From NCBI GenBank assembly GCA_020425125.1, contig JAGQRV010000037.1, positions 84,221-148,220 on the forward strand: 64,000 nt of DNA, read 5' to 3'. The DNA is from Paracoccaceae bacterium. GTDB taxonomy: Bacteria; Pseudomonadota; Alphaproteobacteria; Rhodobacterales; Rhodobacteraceae. Both the position numbers and the translations under genes were made by a program. How positions within the stretch are numbered: the first letter of the stretch is position 1; every line of letters starts with the position of its first letter. The notes under the pieces are model-generated. The model worked only from the letters and a program-made list of their open reading frames with translations. It made no database searches and had not been told where the DNA came from. Shown here one piece after another: positions 27,186 through 35,173 of the stretch.

Positions 27186-27544
27186 GCACCAGCCTCGAAG
27201 ACATCCTGCTCGCCAGCGCGGCCTCCGTCCGCCCGTTTCCGCAGAACAGCCGCTACCACACGATCGGAACGGCGACGCTGACGCGCGAGGACGGTGAAAT
27301 CCTCCTCTACCTGCAGCGGCGCTTCATCCCGGCGCCGGAAGCCATGACGACCATCGCCGAGCATCTGATCGAGGGCGGCGACAGGCTCGACAAGCTTTCG
27401 GCACAGTATTTCGGCGATCCGGAGCTCTTCTGGCAGATCTGCGACGCCAACCGGGCAATGGAGCCGCAGGACCTGACCTACGTGATCGGCGTGAGGATCC
27501 GGATCTCGATGCCGGCCGGCATTCCGGGAGGTCGCGGTGGTTAG
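27182..27544 (+). CDS. LysM-like baseplate protein (C-terminal part of Pvc7)
   Basis: 120 residues. The C-terminal half has a LysM-type reading: HLIEGGDRLDKLSAQYFGDPELFWQICDANRAMEPQDL, then a final strand IRISMP. It corresponds to the LysM domain found at the end of Pvc7/Afp7 and to T4 gp53-type baseplate proteins, where LysM serves protein contacts inside the baseplate rather than peptidoglycan binding. The N-terminal half (SRYHTIGTATLTREDGEILLYLQRRFIP) is beta-rich. Overlaps both neighbours. Confidence 0.8.
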   Translation: MSTSLEDILLASAASVRPFPQNSRYHTIGTATLTREDGEILLYLQRRFIPAPEAMTTIAEHLIEGGDRLDKLSAQYFGDPELFWQICDANRAMEPQDLTYVIGVRIRISMPAGIPGGRGG

Positions 27545-28664
27545 CGGAATCTTCCTCACCCTGATGATCGGCCCGATGGTGCCGGTGCCCGTGCCGAAGG
27601 AGGTGACGGACGCCCTGACCGCCGTGGAAGTAACGACCAGCACGACCGGGCCGAGCATGTTCCAGCTCAGCTTCGGGCTCAGCACCCGCTCGCCGTTGCA
27701 CACGCTCTTCATGCTTCAGGGCGGCAGCATGGTCCCCGTCATCCGGGTGATCATCATCGTGACGGTCCGCGGGATCCCCAACGTGCTGATGGACGGTGTC
27801 ATCACCGAGCAGGACGTCTCTCCCGGCGACAAGCCCGGCCAGTCAACGCTGACCGTGCGCGGCGAGGATCTGACCCGGGTGATGGATTACATCGAGTTCA
27901 CCGGCATCCCCTATCCCGCCATGCCCGCCGAGGCGCGCATCGCGCTGGTGATTGCCAAATACGCCATGTTCGGGATGATCCCCCTCGTCGTACCGAGCAT
28001 CTTCACCGACATCCCGATCCCGGTGGAGCGCATTCCGGCCCACGAGGGCACCGACCTCGACTACGTCAAGCATCTGGCCGACGAGGCGGGCTACGTCTTC
28101 TACATCGATCCCGGCCCGGCACCCGGCACCAACGTGGCCTATTGGGGGCCGGAGATCAAAGTGGGCGTGCCACAGCCGGCGCTCAACATGGACATGGACG
28201 CGCACCGGAATGTCGAATCGCTCAACTTCCGGTTCGACTCCCAGTCCAAGAAACTGCCTATCGTCTGGGTGCAGAACCCGCAGACCCGCGTCTCGATCCC
28301 GTTACCGATCCCGGACATCGATCCCCTAAACCCGCCGCTCGCCGCAGTTCCAGGCCTACCGAAGGAGTTCCGGTTCCTTCCCGGCACCGCCAAGCTCTCG
28401 CCGACCCAGGCGATTTCGCGCGGGGCGGCAGAAGCCTCGCGATCGTCGGACGTGGTGCGCGGGTCCGGCACGCTCGATGTGCTGCGCTATGGACGCGTGC
28501 TGAAGGCGCGCGCTCTCGTCGGCGTCCGCGGCGCGGGCCCCGCCTTCGACGGGCTCCACTACGTCTCGAGCGTGACGCATCGCATCAAGCCCGGCCAGTA
28601 TCAGCAGAGCTTCGAACTCGCTCGCAACGGGCTGATCTCGCTTCTGCCGGAGGTCCCGCCATGA
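27537..28664 (+). CDS. baseplate hub protein, phage late-control gpD-like (N-terminal part of VgrG/Pvc8)
   Basis: 375 residues from a GTG start that overlaps the previous gene by 8 bases, with GGGAGG upstream. The fold matches gpD / the gp27-like half of VgrG: a split barrel with STLTVRGEDLTRVMDY near 100, the HEGTDLDYVKHLADEAGYVFYIDP segment near 170-195 and a C-terminal YVSSVTHRIKPGQYQQSFEL. It would trimerise to form the hub to which the spike protein of the next gene attaches. In PVC the two halves are fused in Pvc8; here they are separate and coupled by ATGA. Confidence 0.85.
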   Translation: MVSGIFLTLMIGPMVPVPVPKEVTDALTAVEVTTSTTGPSMFQLSFGLSTRSPLHTLFMLQGGSMVPVIRVIIIVTVRGIPNVLMDGVITEQDVSPGDKPGQSTLTVRGEDLTRVMDYIEFTGIPYPAMPAEARIALVIAKYAMFGMIPLVVPSIFTDIPIPVERIPAHEGTDLDYVKHLADEAGYVFYIDPGPAPGTNVAYWGPEIKVGVPQPALNMDMDAHRNVESLNFRFDSQSKKLPIVWVQNPQTRVSIPLPIPDIDPLNPPLAAVPGLPKEFRFLPGTAKLSPTQAISRGAAEASRSSDVVRGSGTLDVLRYGRVLKARALVGVRGAGPAFDGLHYVSSVTHRIKPGQYQQSFELARNGLISLLPEVPP

Positions 28665-29176
28665 GCAACGGCAATCGCCATTACGGCAAGTTCCGGGCAC
28701 GCGTCCTGAACAATGTCGACCCGATGCAGGAGGGCCGGATCCAGGTGGACGTGCCGGACCTGGCCGGGCCGCTGCCATCCAGCTGGGCGCGCCCTTGCGT
28801 GCCTCTGGCCGGATTGCAGACCGGGATCTACACGCCGCCACCAATCGGGTCCGGGGTCTGGGTGGAGTTCGAGCAGGGCGAGCTTGACCGGCCGATCTGG
28901 GTCGGCTGCTTCTGGGGCAGCGCGGCAGAGGTCCCCGCACTGGCGCGGACCATTCCGCCAGGGCTTTCCGGCATCGCGCTGCAGACCGTGGGCCAGAACG
29001 GGATCGTGGTGAGCGACGTGCCCGGCCCGAGCGGCGGGATCATGCTGAAAAGCGCGACCGGCGCCACGATCATCGTCAACGATACCGGCATCTACATCCA
29101 GAACGGGCGCGGCGCGTCGCTGGTCATGACGGGTCCGACGGTGACGATCAACAACGGCGCGCTCGTGGTGGTGTGA
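28661..29176 (+). CDS. baseplate assembly protein V-like spike (gp5 OB-fold; C-terminal part of Pvc8)
   Basis: 171 residues. An OB-fold of the gpV/gp5 family is visible: YGKFRARVLNNVDPMQEGRIQVDVPDL, then SSWARPCVPLAG, and GSGVWVEFEQGELDRPIWVGCFWG. Beyond residue 105 the sequence becomes a repeating beta-strand pattern (GGIMLKSATGATIIVNDTGIYIQNGRGASLVMTGPTVTINNGALVVV). That is the triple-stranded beta-helix that forms the needle. The spike is short compared with phage T4 gp5. It sits between the hub gene and a PAAR-like tip gene, in the order expected for assembly. Confidence 0.9.
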   Translation: MSNGNRHYGKFRARVLNNVDPMQEGRIQVDVPDLAGPLPSSWARPCVPLAGLQTGIYTPPPIGSGVWVEFEQGELDRPIWVGCFWGSAAEVPALARTIPPGLSGIALQTVGQNGIVVSDVPGPSGGIMLKSATGATIIVNDTGIYIQNGRGASLVMTGPTVTINNGALVVV

Positions 29177-29185
29177 GGTCGGCAG

Positions 29186-29503
29186 ATGCCAGGATTCATC
29201 CTTCATCTCGGTGCCACGGTCCTCTGTGCACATGGGGGCCAGGCCACGCCCCTCGTCACCCAGCCGCGGGTGACCGTCTCGGGCCAACCCGTCGCCACGC
29301 TGACGAGTCCCTACGCGGTCGCCGGCTGCGCCCTGCCTCCGGTCTCCGGCGGCCCCTGCGTGACGGCGCAATACGTCACAAGTGCCACACGGGTCACAGT
29401 GAACGGCCAGCCGGTGCTGCTGCAGGATTCCCAGGCGATCTGCGCGCCGACGGGGACCCCGCTGCTGCCGCTCGTCGTGCAGTCCCGGGTAACGGCGATC
29501 TGA
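29186..29503 (+). CDS. PAAR-like spike tip protein
   Basis: 105 residues. It is built of short strands and turns with conserved His and Cys positions (His7, Cys14, His16, Cys48, Cys58, Cys86). VLCAHGGQATPL at the start and paired TRVTVNGQPVLLQDSQAIC repeats match the PAAR-like/DUF4280-type tips that cap CIS spikes and hold a metal ion. It follows the spike gene by 9 bases and corresponds to Pvc10. No extra toxin domain is attached, so cargo is probably carried elsewhere, for example in the tube lumen. Confidence 0.75.
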   Translation: MPGFILHLGATVLCAHGGQATPLVTQPRVTVSGQPVATLTSPYAVAGCALPPVSGGPCVTAQYVTSATRVTVNGQPVLLQDSQAICAPTGTPLLPLVVQSRVTAI

Positions 29504-29513
29504 GGAAACGGAG

Positions 29514-29870
29514 ATGGAGACTGACTTTCCCTTCCATATCGACCGCAGCGGGCGCACCGCCCGAACCGGAGCCGCCGACCATCTGCGCGACATGATCGAA
29601 CAGATCCTGTTCACGACGCCGGGTGAACGGGTCAACCGACCGGATTTTGGCAGCGGGCTTCTGCAGCTCGTCTTCGCCCCGAACAGCGAGAGCCTCGCCG
29701 CGACGCTGCAATTCACCGTTCAGGCCTCGCTCCAGCAATGGCTGGGCGACCGCATCGAGGTCGGCGAGGTGGCGGTGGCGACCGACGATGCCACACTCCG
29801 CGTCACCGTGCGCTACCGGCCGCTGCTCAGCGGCGACGAGCGGACCGAAGAGTTCGTGCAGGAGATCTAG
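29514..29870 (+). CDS. baseplate wedge protein gp25-like
   Basis: 118 residues, the standard size for the GPW/gp25 family. DHLRDMIEQILFTTPGERVNRPDFGSGL is the family signature, including the EPR-like loop (here GERVNRPDFG), followed by a short C-terminal strand. Gp25 proteins nucleate sheath polymerisation at the baseplate through the same strand exchange as sheath subunits. Equivalent to Pvc9/Afp9. Its place directly before the two baseplate J-type genes is the canonical order. Confidence 0.93.
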   Translation: METDFPFHIDRSGRTARTGAADHLRDMIEQILFTTPGERVNRPDFGSGLLQLVFAPNSESLAATLQFTVQASLQQWLGDRIEVGEVAVATDDATLRVTVRYRPLLSGDERTEEFVQEI

Positions 29871-29912
29871 GGCAATGCGTGCATCCGGGACGGAATCGGG
29901 AGGGCGCCGCGC

Positions 29913-32396
29913 ATGAACGTTCAGTACATCTGCTCGGACGACGAACGCCGTGCCGCCGTGCTGGGCTCGGCGCTGAACGGGATCGACTACCTCGAAGTGC
30001 TCGACCGCGACTCGACCGTCGAAGAAATGCGCCAGCGCCTGCTGATCGTGCGGATGCTGCATCCGCTGGCCGCCGCGCTCGGGCCGCAACACGTGCGGAT
30101 CACCGGCGGCGTGCGGATCACGCCCATCGGCATCGACTGGGCGATGCCGCTTGGCGACGTGGCGGGGGCCGATCCGGCTCTGGTGCCGGCCACTCATGCC
30201 GGCGCCATTGCCGCGCATTTCGCCGCCGAGCCCGACCCGCAACGCGTCTTCCTCGTCTACACGGACAGCGAAGGCGACTATTCCACCTATACCTTTGCAC
30301 TGGTCGACCCCTCCGATCCGGGCACGCCGCCGACCGGCTTCGACCCGCGGCTATCGGCCGTTCCGTTCTCGTTCAAGGTGGAGTGCCCGAGCGATTTCGA
30401 CTGCCGGGTTGAGGAGGTCTGCCCGCCCGAACTCATGGAGGAGCCGCGCCTCAACTATCTCGCCAAGGACTACGCCAGCTTCCGGCGCGTGATGCTCGAC
30501 CGGCTGAGCGCCATCGCGCCCGCCTGGCAGGAGCGCAGCCCCGCCGATTTCGGCATCGCGATGGTGGAGCTTCTGGCCTATGTCGGCGACCGGCTGAGCT
30601 ACTTCCAGGACGCGGTCGCAACGGAGGCCTATCTGGGCACGGCGCGGCGGCGGGTCTCCGTCCGCCGCCATGCGCGGCTCGTCGATTACCGGATGCACGA
30701 GGGCGCGAATGCCCGGACCTGGGTGCATCTCAGGGTGGGCGCCGGGGCGGACGGCGCCTTGATCCCCGCGCGCACGGTGCTGTCGACGGCCGGAAACGAG
30801 CGCATCACAACCCGCGACCCGTCAGATGTCGAAGCGGTGCAGCGGGAAGGCGGCATCTTCTTCGAGACGATGCACGCCGTGACACCACGCATGGCCCTGA
30901 ACGATATTCCGTTCCACACCTGGACCGATCTCGGCTGCTGCCTGCCCAAGGGCGCCACGCGCGCCACGCTGCGATCCGATCCCATTCCCGGCCTTCAGTC
31001 CGGCTCGGTGCTGTTGTTCGAGGAGGTGTTGGGGCCAGCGACCGGAGCCGCGGCAGATGCCGATCCGCTGCACCGGCATGTCGTGCGGCTGACCGAGGTC
31101 GAAACCGGGACCGACCCGCTCGACAGCACGGCGATCATCGAAATCGCCTGGAGCGCGGAAGACGCCCTGCCCTTCGCGCTCTGCCTGTCAGCCACAACGG
31201 ATGACGCGCATGGCGCCGTCTTCCTGCCGGAGGTGAGCCTTGCGCGCGGCAACCTTGTTCTGGCCGATCACGGCCTCGATGTGTCCGGCGAGGCCGTCGG
31301 AACGGTCCCCGACGATCCGCGGCTATTCCGACCTGCCCTGGCAGGCGCACCGGTCACTCATGCCGCCCCGCTGGCCAAGGACTTTCCGGACGAAGCATCC
31401 CCATCCAGCGCGACCGCGCTGATGCAATACGCCCCGCGCGAGGCGGTTCCCTGGGTGCGGCTCACGTCTTCGGACGGTGAGGACTGGGACCCGATGCCCG
31501 ACCTGCTGGCCAGCGACCGCTTCAAGCGGGAATTCGTGCTGGAAGTCGATCAGGACAGCGCACGCATCCGCACGGGCGACGATCTGAACGGGCTGGCGCC
31601 GGAGCCCGGGCTAACCTTCACTGCCAATTACCGGGTCGGCAACGGCCGCGCCGGCAACGTGGGCGCACAGGCGATCTCGCAGATCTTCACCACGCAGGGT
31701 GGAATCGAGACGGTGCGAAATCCGATCGCCGCGCAAGGCGGGATCGATCCCGAAGCGCTGGAAGAGGTCCGCCGCTACGCACCGCAAGCCTTCCGCCAGC
31801 AATTGCGCGCGGTCACCGAGAAGGACTACGCCGACGCGGCGGAGAAACACCCCGAGGTGCAGCGTGCCGCGGCCACCTTCCGATGGACGGGCAGCTGGTA
31901 CACGGTCTTCGTGACCATCGACCGGCGCGGCGGGCTGCCGGTGGACGCGGATTTCGAGACGCGGATGCGCCAGCATCTCTCGTTCTACCGTATGGCGGGC
32001 TACGATCTGGAGATCGATCCGCCCCGCTTCGTGCCCCTGGAAATCTCCCTCCTGGTCTGCGTCAAGCCGGGCTTCCAGCGCAGCGCGGTGAAGCAGGCAG
32101 TGCTCGACGTCCTGAGCTGCCGGGTGCGCGGCGACGGCAGCAAGGGCCTCTTCCACCCCGACAACTGGACCTTTGCGCAGCCTGTCTATCTGAGCGAAAT
32201 CGTCGCTACGGCGGCGAAGGTCACCGGCGTCGCCTCGGTCGACCCGCTCGTCTTCAAGCGGTGGGATCGCGATGCGGCGGGGGAGCTCGACGACGGTGTC
32301 CTGACCACTGAACGGCTGGAGATCGCGCGGCTCGACAACGACCCGAGCGCTCAGGAGAACGGCCTGATCACATTGAAGATGGGAGGCGGTCGATGA
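29913..32396 (+). CDS. baseplate J-like wedge protein 1 (Pvc11-like)
   Basis: 827 residues, preceded by GGGAGGG. It belongs to the putative baseplate assembly family that carries the baseplate J core. The region around residues 165-250 (NYLAKDYASFRRVMLDRLSAIAPAW, VELLAYVGDRLSYFQDAVATEAYLGTARRR) is the hallmark of Pvc11/Afp11-type and cyanobacterial/actinobacterial CIS proteins. The C-terminal half has the EVRRYAPQAFRQQLRAVTEKDYADAAEKHPEVQRA block typical of J/gp6 proteins. An N-terminal 140-residue extension (IDYLEVL ... DRDSTVEEMRQRLLIVRML) is an added domain. It forms part of the wedge ring that links hub and sheath. Confidence 0.88.
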   Translation: MNVQYICSDDERRAAVLGSALNGIDYLEVLDRDSTVEEMRQRLLIVRMLHPLAAALGPQHVRITGGVRITPIGIDWAMPLGDVAGADPALVPATHAGAIAAHFAAEPDPQRVFLVYTDSEGDYSTYTFALVDPSDPGTPPTGFDPRLSAVPFSFKVECPSDFDCRVEEVCPPELMEEPRLNYLAKDYASFRRVMLDRLSAIAPAWQERSPADFGIAMVELLAYVGDRLSYFQDAVATEAYLGTARRRVSVRRHARLVDYRMHEGANARTWVHLRVGAGADGALIPARTVLSTAGNERITTRDPSDVEAVQREGGIFFETMHAVTPRMALNDIPFHTWTDLGCCLPKGATRATLRSDPIPGLQSGSVLLFEEVLGPATGAAADADPLHRHVVRLTEVETGTDPLDSTAIIEIAWSAEDALPFALCLSATTDDAHGAVFLPEVSLARGNLVLADHGLDVSGEAVGTVPDDPRLFRPALAGAPVTHAAPLAKDFPDEASPSSATALMQYAPREAVPWVRLTSSDGEDWDPMPDLLASDRFKREFVLEVDQDSARIRTGDDLNGLAPEPGLTFTANYRVGNGRAGNVGAQAISQIFTTQGGIETVRNPIAAQGGIDPEALEEVRRYAPQAFRQQLRAVTEKDYADAAEKHPEVQRAAATFRWTGSWYTVFVTIDRRGGLPVDADFETRMRQHLSFYRMAGYDLEIDPPRFVPLEISLLVCVKPGFQRSAVKQAVLDVLSCRVRGDGSKGLFHPDNWTFAQPVYLSEIVATAAKVTGVASVDPLVFKRWDRDAAGELDDGVLTTERLEIARLDNDPSAQENGLITLKMGGGR

Positions 32397-35173
32397 GTAG
32401 TGGCGAGCGTCTGACCGCATGCGGCTGCTGCGAAGGGATCACGCAACTCACGCCGCAGGATCTGTACAACCGACCGGGACTCGACGAACTCGTCTACCGC
32501 ATCGGCACACACGCGCGGTTCAAGCGCTCGATGCTCGCTCAGATCAGCGCGCAGCCGCGGCTGCGCGAGCTGACCACGCGCCAGGACGACGACATGAGCG
32601 TTGCGCTCATGGATTCCTTTGCCGTCGTGCTGGACATCCTGAGCTTCTACCAGGAACGCATCGCCAACGAGGGCTTCCTGCGCACGGCGGTCGAACGCCG
32701 GTCGCTTCTGGAACTGGCGCGGCTCATCGGCTACGAACTCGCCCCCGGCGTGGCGGCCGGCACGTTCCTTGCCTTCATCCTCGACGACAAGGAAGGCTCG
32801 CCCACCGAAATCACCATCGCCAGGGGCACGAAGGCCCAGAGCATTCCGGGGCAGGACGAGCTGCCGCAGACCTTCGAAACCTCCGCCGACCTGCTGGCAC
32901 GGCCGGAATGGAGCAAGCTGAGGCCACGGCTGACGCACACGCAGACCTTCCATTCCCAGACCCGCGTCTTCCATGTCGAAGGGCTGAACACTGGCCTTGC
33001 CAAGGGCGATCCGGTTCTTCTGGTGGCGCCGCCGGGACCTGACACGACGAGCACCGATCAGCAGCTCGTGCCCCTCAAGGTCGTGAAGATCGAGACCTTC
33101 AGCTCTGTCGATCAGAGCACGCAATGGACAAGGCTCACGCTTGACGTGAACCCGCCGGCGTCGGGCCTTGTCGCGAGTTTCGTGGCGATCCAGCAGGCCG
33201 CCGCGATCTTCAGCTACGACCTGCAGCCCTTCACCGGACCGAGCGTGCAGTCCCAGCTTTTCGGGCAGACCTGGGATACCGGGCTGCTGAACGCCTACAC
33301 CCAGGTGCAGTCCTGGCCGTCCAGCGCGCTCGGCGACTTTCTGACCCAGAACCGCCACACACCGCCGAGCGAGGAGGCCACGGACGGCCTCTACGCGCTG
33401 CGGACACGCGCATCGGCCTTCGGACACAACGCACCGCGCTGGCTGACCATGCCCTGGGATTGGCGGGCCAATCCCTACTCCAACGACTGGGACGGCGAGA
33501 GCACGGTCTTCGACAACAACTCCAACACATCGGTGCCGGCCTCGGCGGACATACCGGCGGTCAACGAGACATCGATGGCAAATCCGCACGCGCCATCGAA
33601 CACGATCTATCTCGACCGCGAATACAAGGACATTGTCGAGGGCAGCTTCGTGGTCGTGGCCGGGGGCCCCGAAACACAGGTCTTCACGGTCGGCGGAGTT
33701 GAGGCGGAATCGCGCGCCGATTTCGGGCTGAGCCTGCGCGCCAGCAAGCTCACGCTGAACGAGATTACCGACGCTACCCCGTCCGATGTCGACGACCTGT
33801 CCGGCGTGCCGTTCCGCAAGGCCACGATCTTCACGCAAAGTGAGGCGCTCAAGCTCAGCGAGCTTCCGATCGAAGACGATGTCGAAGGCGACACGATCGA
33901 GCTTGAGGATGTCCACCTCCTTCTCGAACCCGGTCGCCTGATCGTGGTGCGCGGAGAGCGCAGCGACATGCGCGGGGTGACGGACAGCGAAGCGGCGACG
34001 ATCCGGGAGATCCAGCAGGTGAACGGCTATACGCGCCTGATCCTCGCCGAGGACCTGGAACATGCGTACTTGCGGGATACCGTGGCCATCTACGCCAACG
34101 TGGCGGCGGCAACGCATGGCGAGACGCGGAAACAGATCCTCGGAAGCGGAGACGCGTCGAAGCCGTTCCAGAACTTCAAGCTGCAGAAATCGCCGCTCAC
34201 CTATGTGTCCGGGACGTCGGCCGGCGGCGCGGACAGCACTGCCGAGGTCCGCGTCGAGAACGTCCTCTGGCACGAGGCGCCGGATTTCTATGGGCTCGGC
34301 CCGAAGGACCGCCGGTACGTCCTGCGGCGGGACGACAACGGCGAGACATCCATCCAGTTCGGCGACGGGCTCAGAGGCGCGCGGCTTCCGACAGGGGCCG
34401 AGAACGTGGCGGTCACCTACCGGATCGGAATCGGCACGGCCGGGCATCTCGACCGTGACCGCATCACGCTTCTCGCGAGTCCCCCGCTCGGGGTGCGCGA
34501 GGTGACCAATCCGGTCGAGGCGGCCGGCGGCGAAGACCCGGAAAAACGCGACGACGCGCGCGTCAATGCGCCGACCACCGTCAAGACGCTCGACCGTGTC
34601 GTATCGCTGACCGATTTCGAGGATTACGCACGCACCTTCGGCGGCATCGCCAAGGCGCGTGCCGACTGGGTGTGGGACGGCGCGTGGCGGGTGATCGTCG
34701 TCACGGTTTCGGGCGTCGACGGCGACGAGGTTCCCGACACGCTGATCGACAAACTGCGCGACTCCATGGACGCGCGGCGCGATCCGTTCCAGCCGGTGCA
34801 GATCCGGCGCTACAGGCGGCGCTATTTCACTCTCGATGCCGACATCAGGATAGATGCCGACTACGTGGAGGCGGAGGTCCTGAGCGCCGCCGAGGCCGCG
34901 CTTCGCGAAAAGTTCGCGTTCGACGCCCGGCAATTCGCACAGAGCGTGCATCCCAGCGACGTGATCCTGGTGCTCCACGGGGTCGACGGAATCCTCGGAG
35001 TCGATCTCAACATGCTGGCCCCTGTGCCTCCGGTCGCGGGCGACCCGCCCGTCGCCCGGGTCGACGCGCGGCCCGCGGTGCTCGGCCAGGATGCCGACGG
35101 CAAGGACGAGCTGCAGGGCGCGCAGCTTCTGGTCATCACGCCGGAGCCTCTCAGCCTGAAGGAGATGACGTGA
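32393..35173 (+). CDS. baseplate J-like wedge protein 2 (Pvc12-like)
   Basis: 926 residues, ATG overlapping the stop of the first wedge gene. It shows the same family layout: an N-terminal helical region (DDDMSVALMDSFAVVLDILSFYQERIANEGFLRTAVERRSLLELARLIGYEL), a long beta-rich middle, and a C-terminal baseplate-J core (VVSLTDFEDYARTFGGIAKARADWVWDG). It would be the partner wedge protein, the counterpart of Pvc12/Afp12. The two J-type proteins are clearly related in plan but not near-identical. The stop overlaps the next gene's GTG start (GTGA). Confidence 0.87.
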   Translation: MSSGERLTACGCCEGITQLTPQDLYNRPGLDELVYRIGTHARFKRSMLAQISAQPRLRELTTRQDDDMSVALMDSFAVVLDILSFYQERIANEGFLRTAVERRSLLELARLIGYELAPGVAAGTFLAFILDDKEGSPTEITIARGTKAQSIPGQDELPQTFETSADLLARPEWSKLRPRLTHTQTFHSQTRVFHVEGLNTGLAKGDPVLLVAPPGPDTTSTDQQLVPLKVVKIETFSSVDQSTQWTRLTLDVNPPASGLVASFVAIQQAAAIFSYDLQPFTGPSVQSQLFGQTWDTGLLNAYTQVQSWPSSALGDFLTQNRHTPPSEEATDGLYALRTRASAFGHNAPRWLTMPWDWRANPYSNDWDGESTVFDNNSNTSVPASADIPAVNETSMANPHAPSNTIYLDREYKDIVEGSFVVVAGGPETQVFTVGGVEAESRADFGLSLRASKLTLNEITDATPSDVDDLSGVPFRKATIFTQSEALKLSELPIEDDVEGDTIELEDVHLLLEPGRLIVVRGERSDMRGVTDSEAATIREIQQVNGYTRLILAEDLEHAYLRDTVAIYANVAAATHGETRKQILGSGDASKPFQNFKLQKSPLTYVSGTSAGGADSTAEVRVENVLWHEAPDFYGLGPKDRRYVLRRDDNGETSIQFGDGLRGARLPTGAENVAVTYRIGIGTAGHLDRDRITLLASPPLGVREVTNPVEAAGGEDPEKRDDARVNAPTTVKTLDRVVSLTDFEDYARTFGGIAKARADWVWDGAWRVIVVTVSGVDGDEVPDTLIDKLRDSMDARRDPFQPVQIRRYRRRYFTLDADIRIDADYVEAEVLSAAEAALREKFAFDARQFAQSVHPSDVILVLHGVDGILGVDLNMLAPVPPVAGDPPVARVDARPAVLGQDADGKDELQGAQLLVITPEPLSLKEMT

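Noticed and set aside
32351-34978. Minus-strand open frame of 875 codons inside the second baseplate gene
   Set aside because: It is antisense to a well-supported baseplate J-type gene, has no family resemblance and has the low-complexity Arg/Asp/Val-rich text typical of mirror frames in GC-rich DNA.
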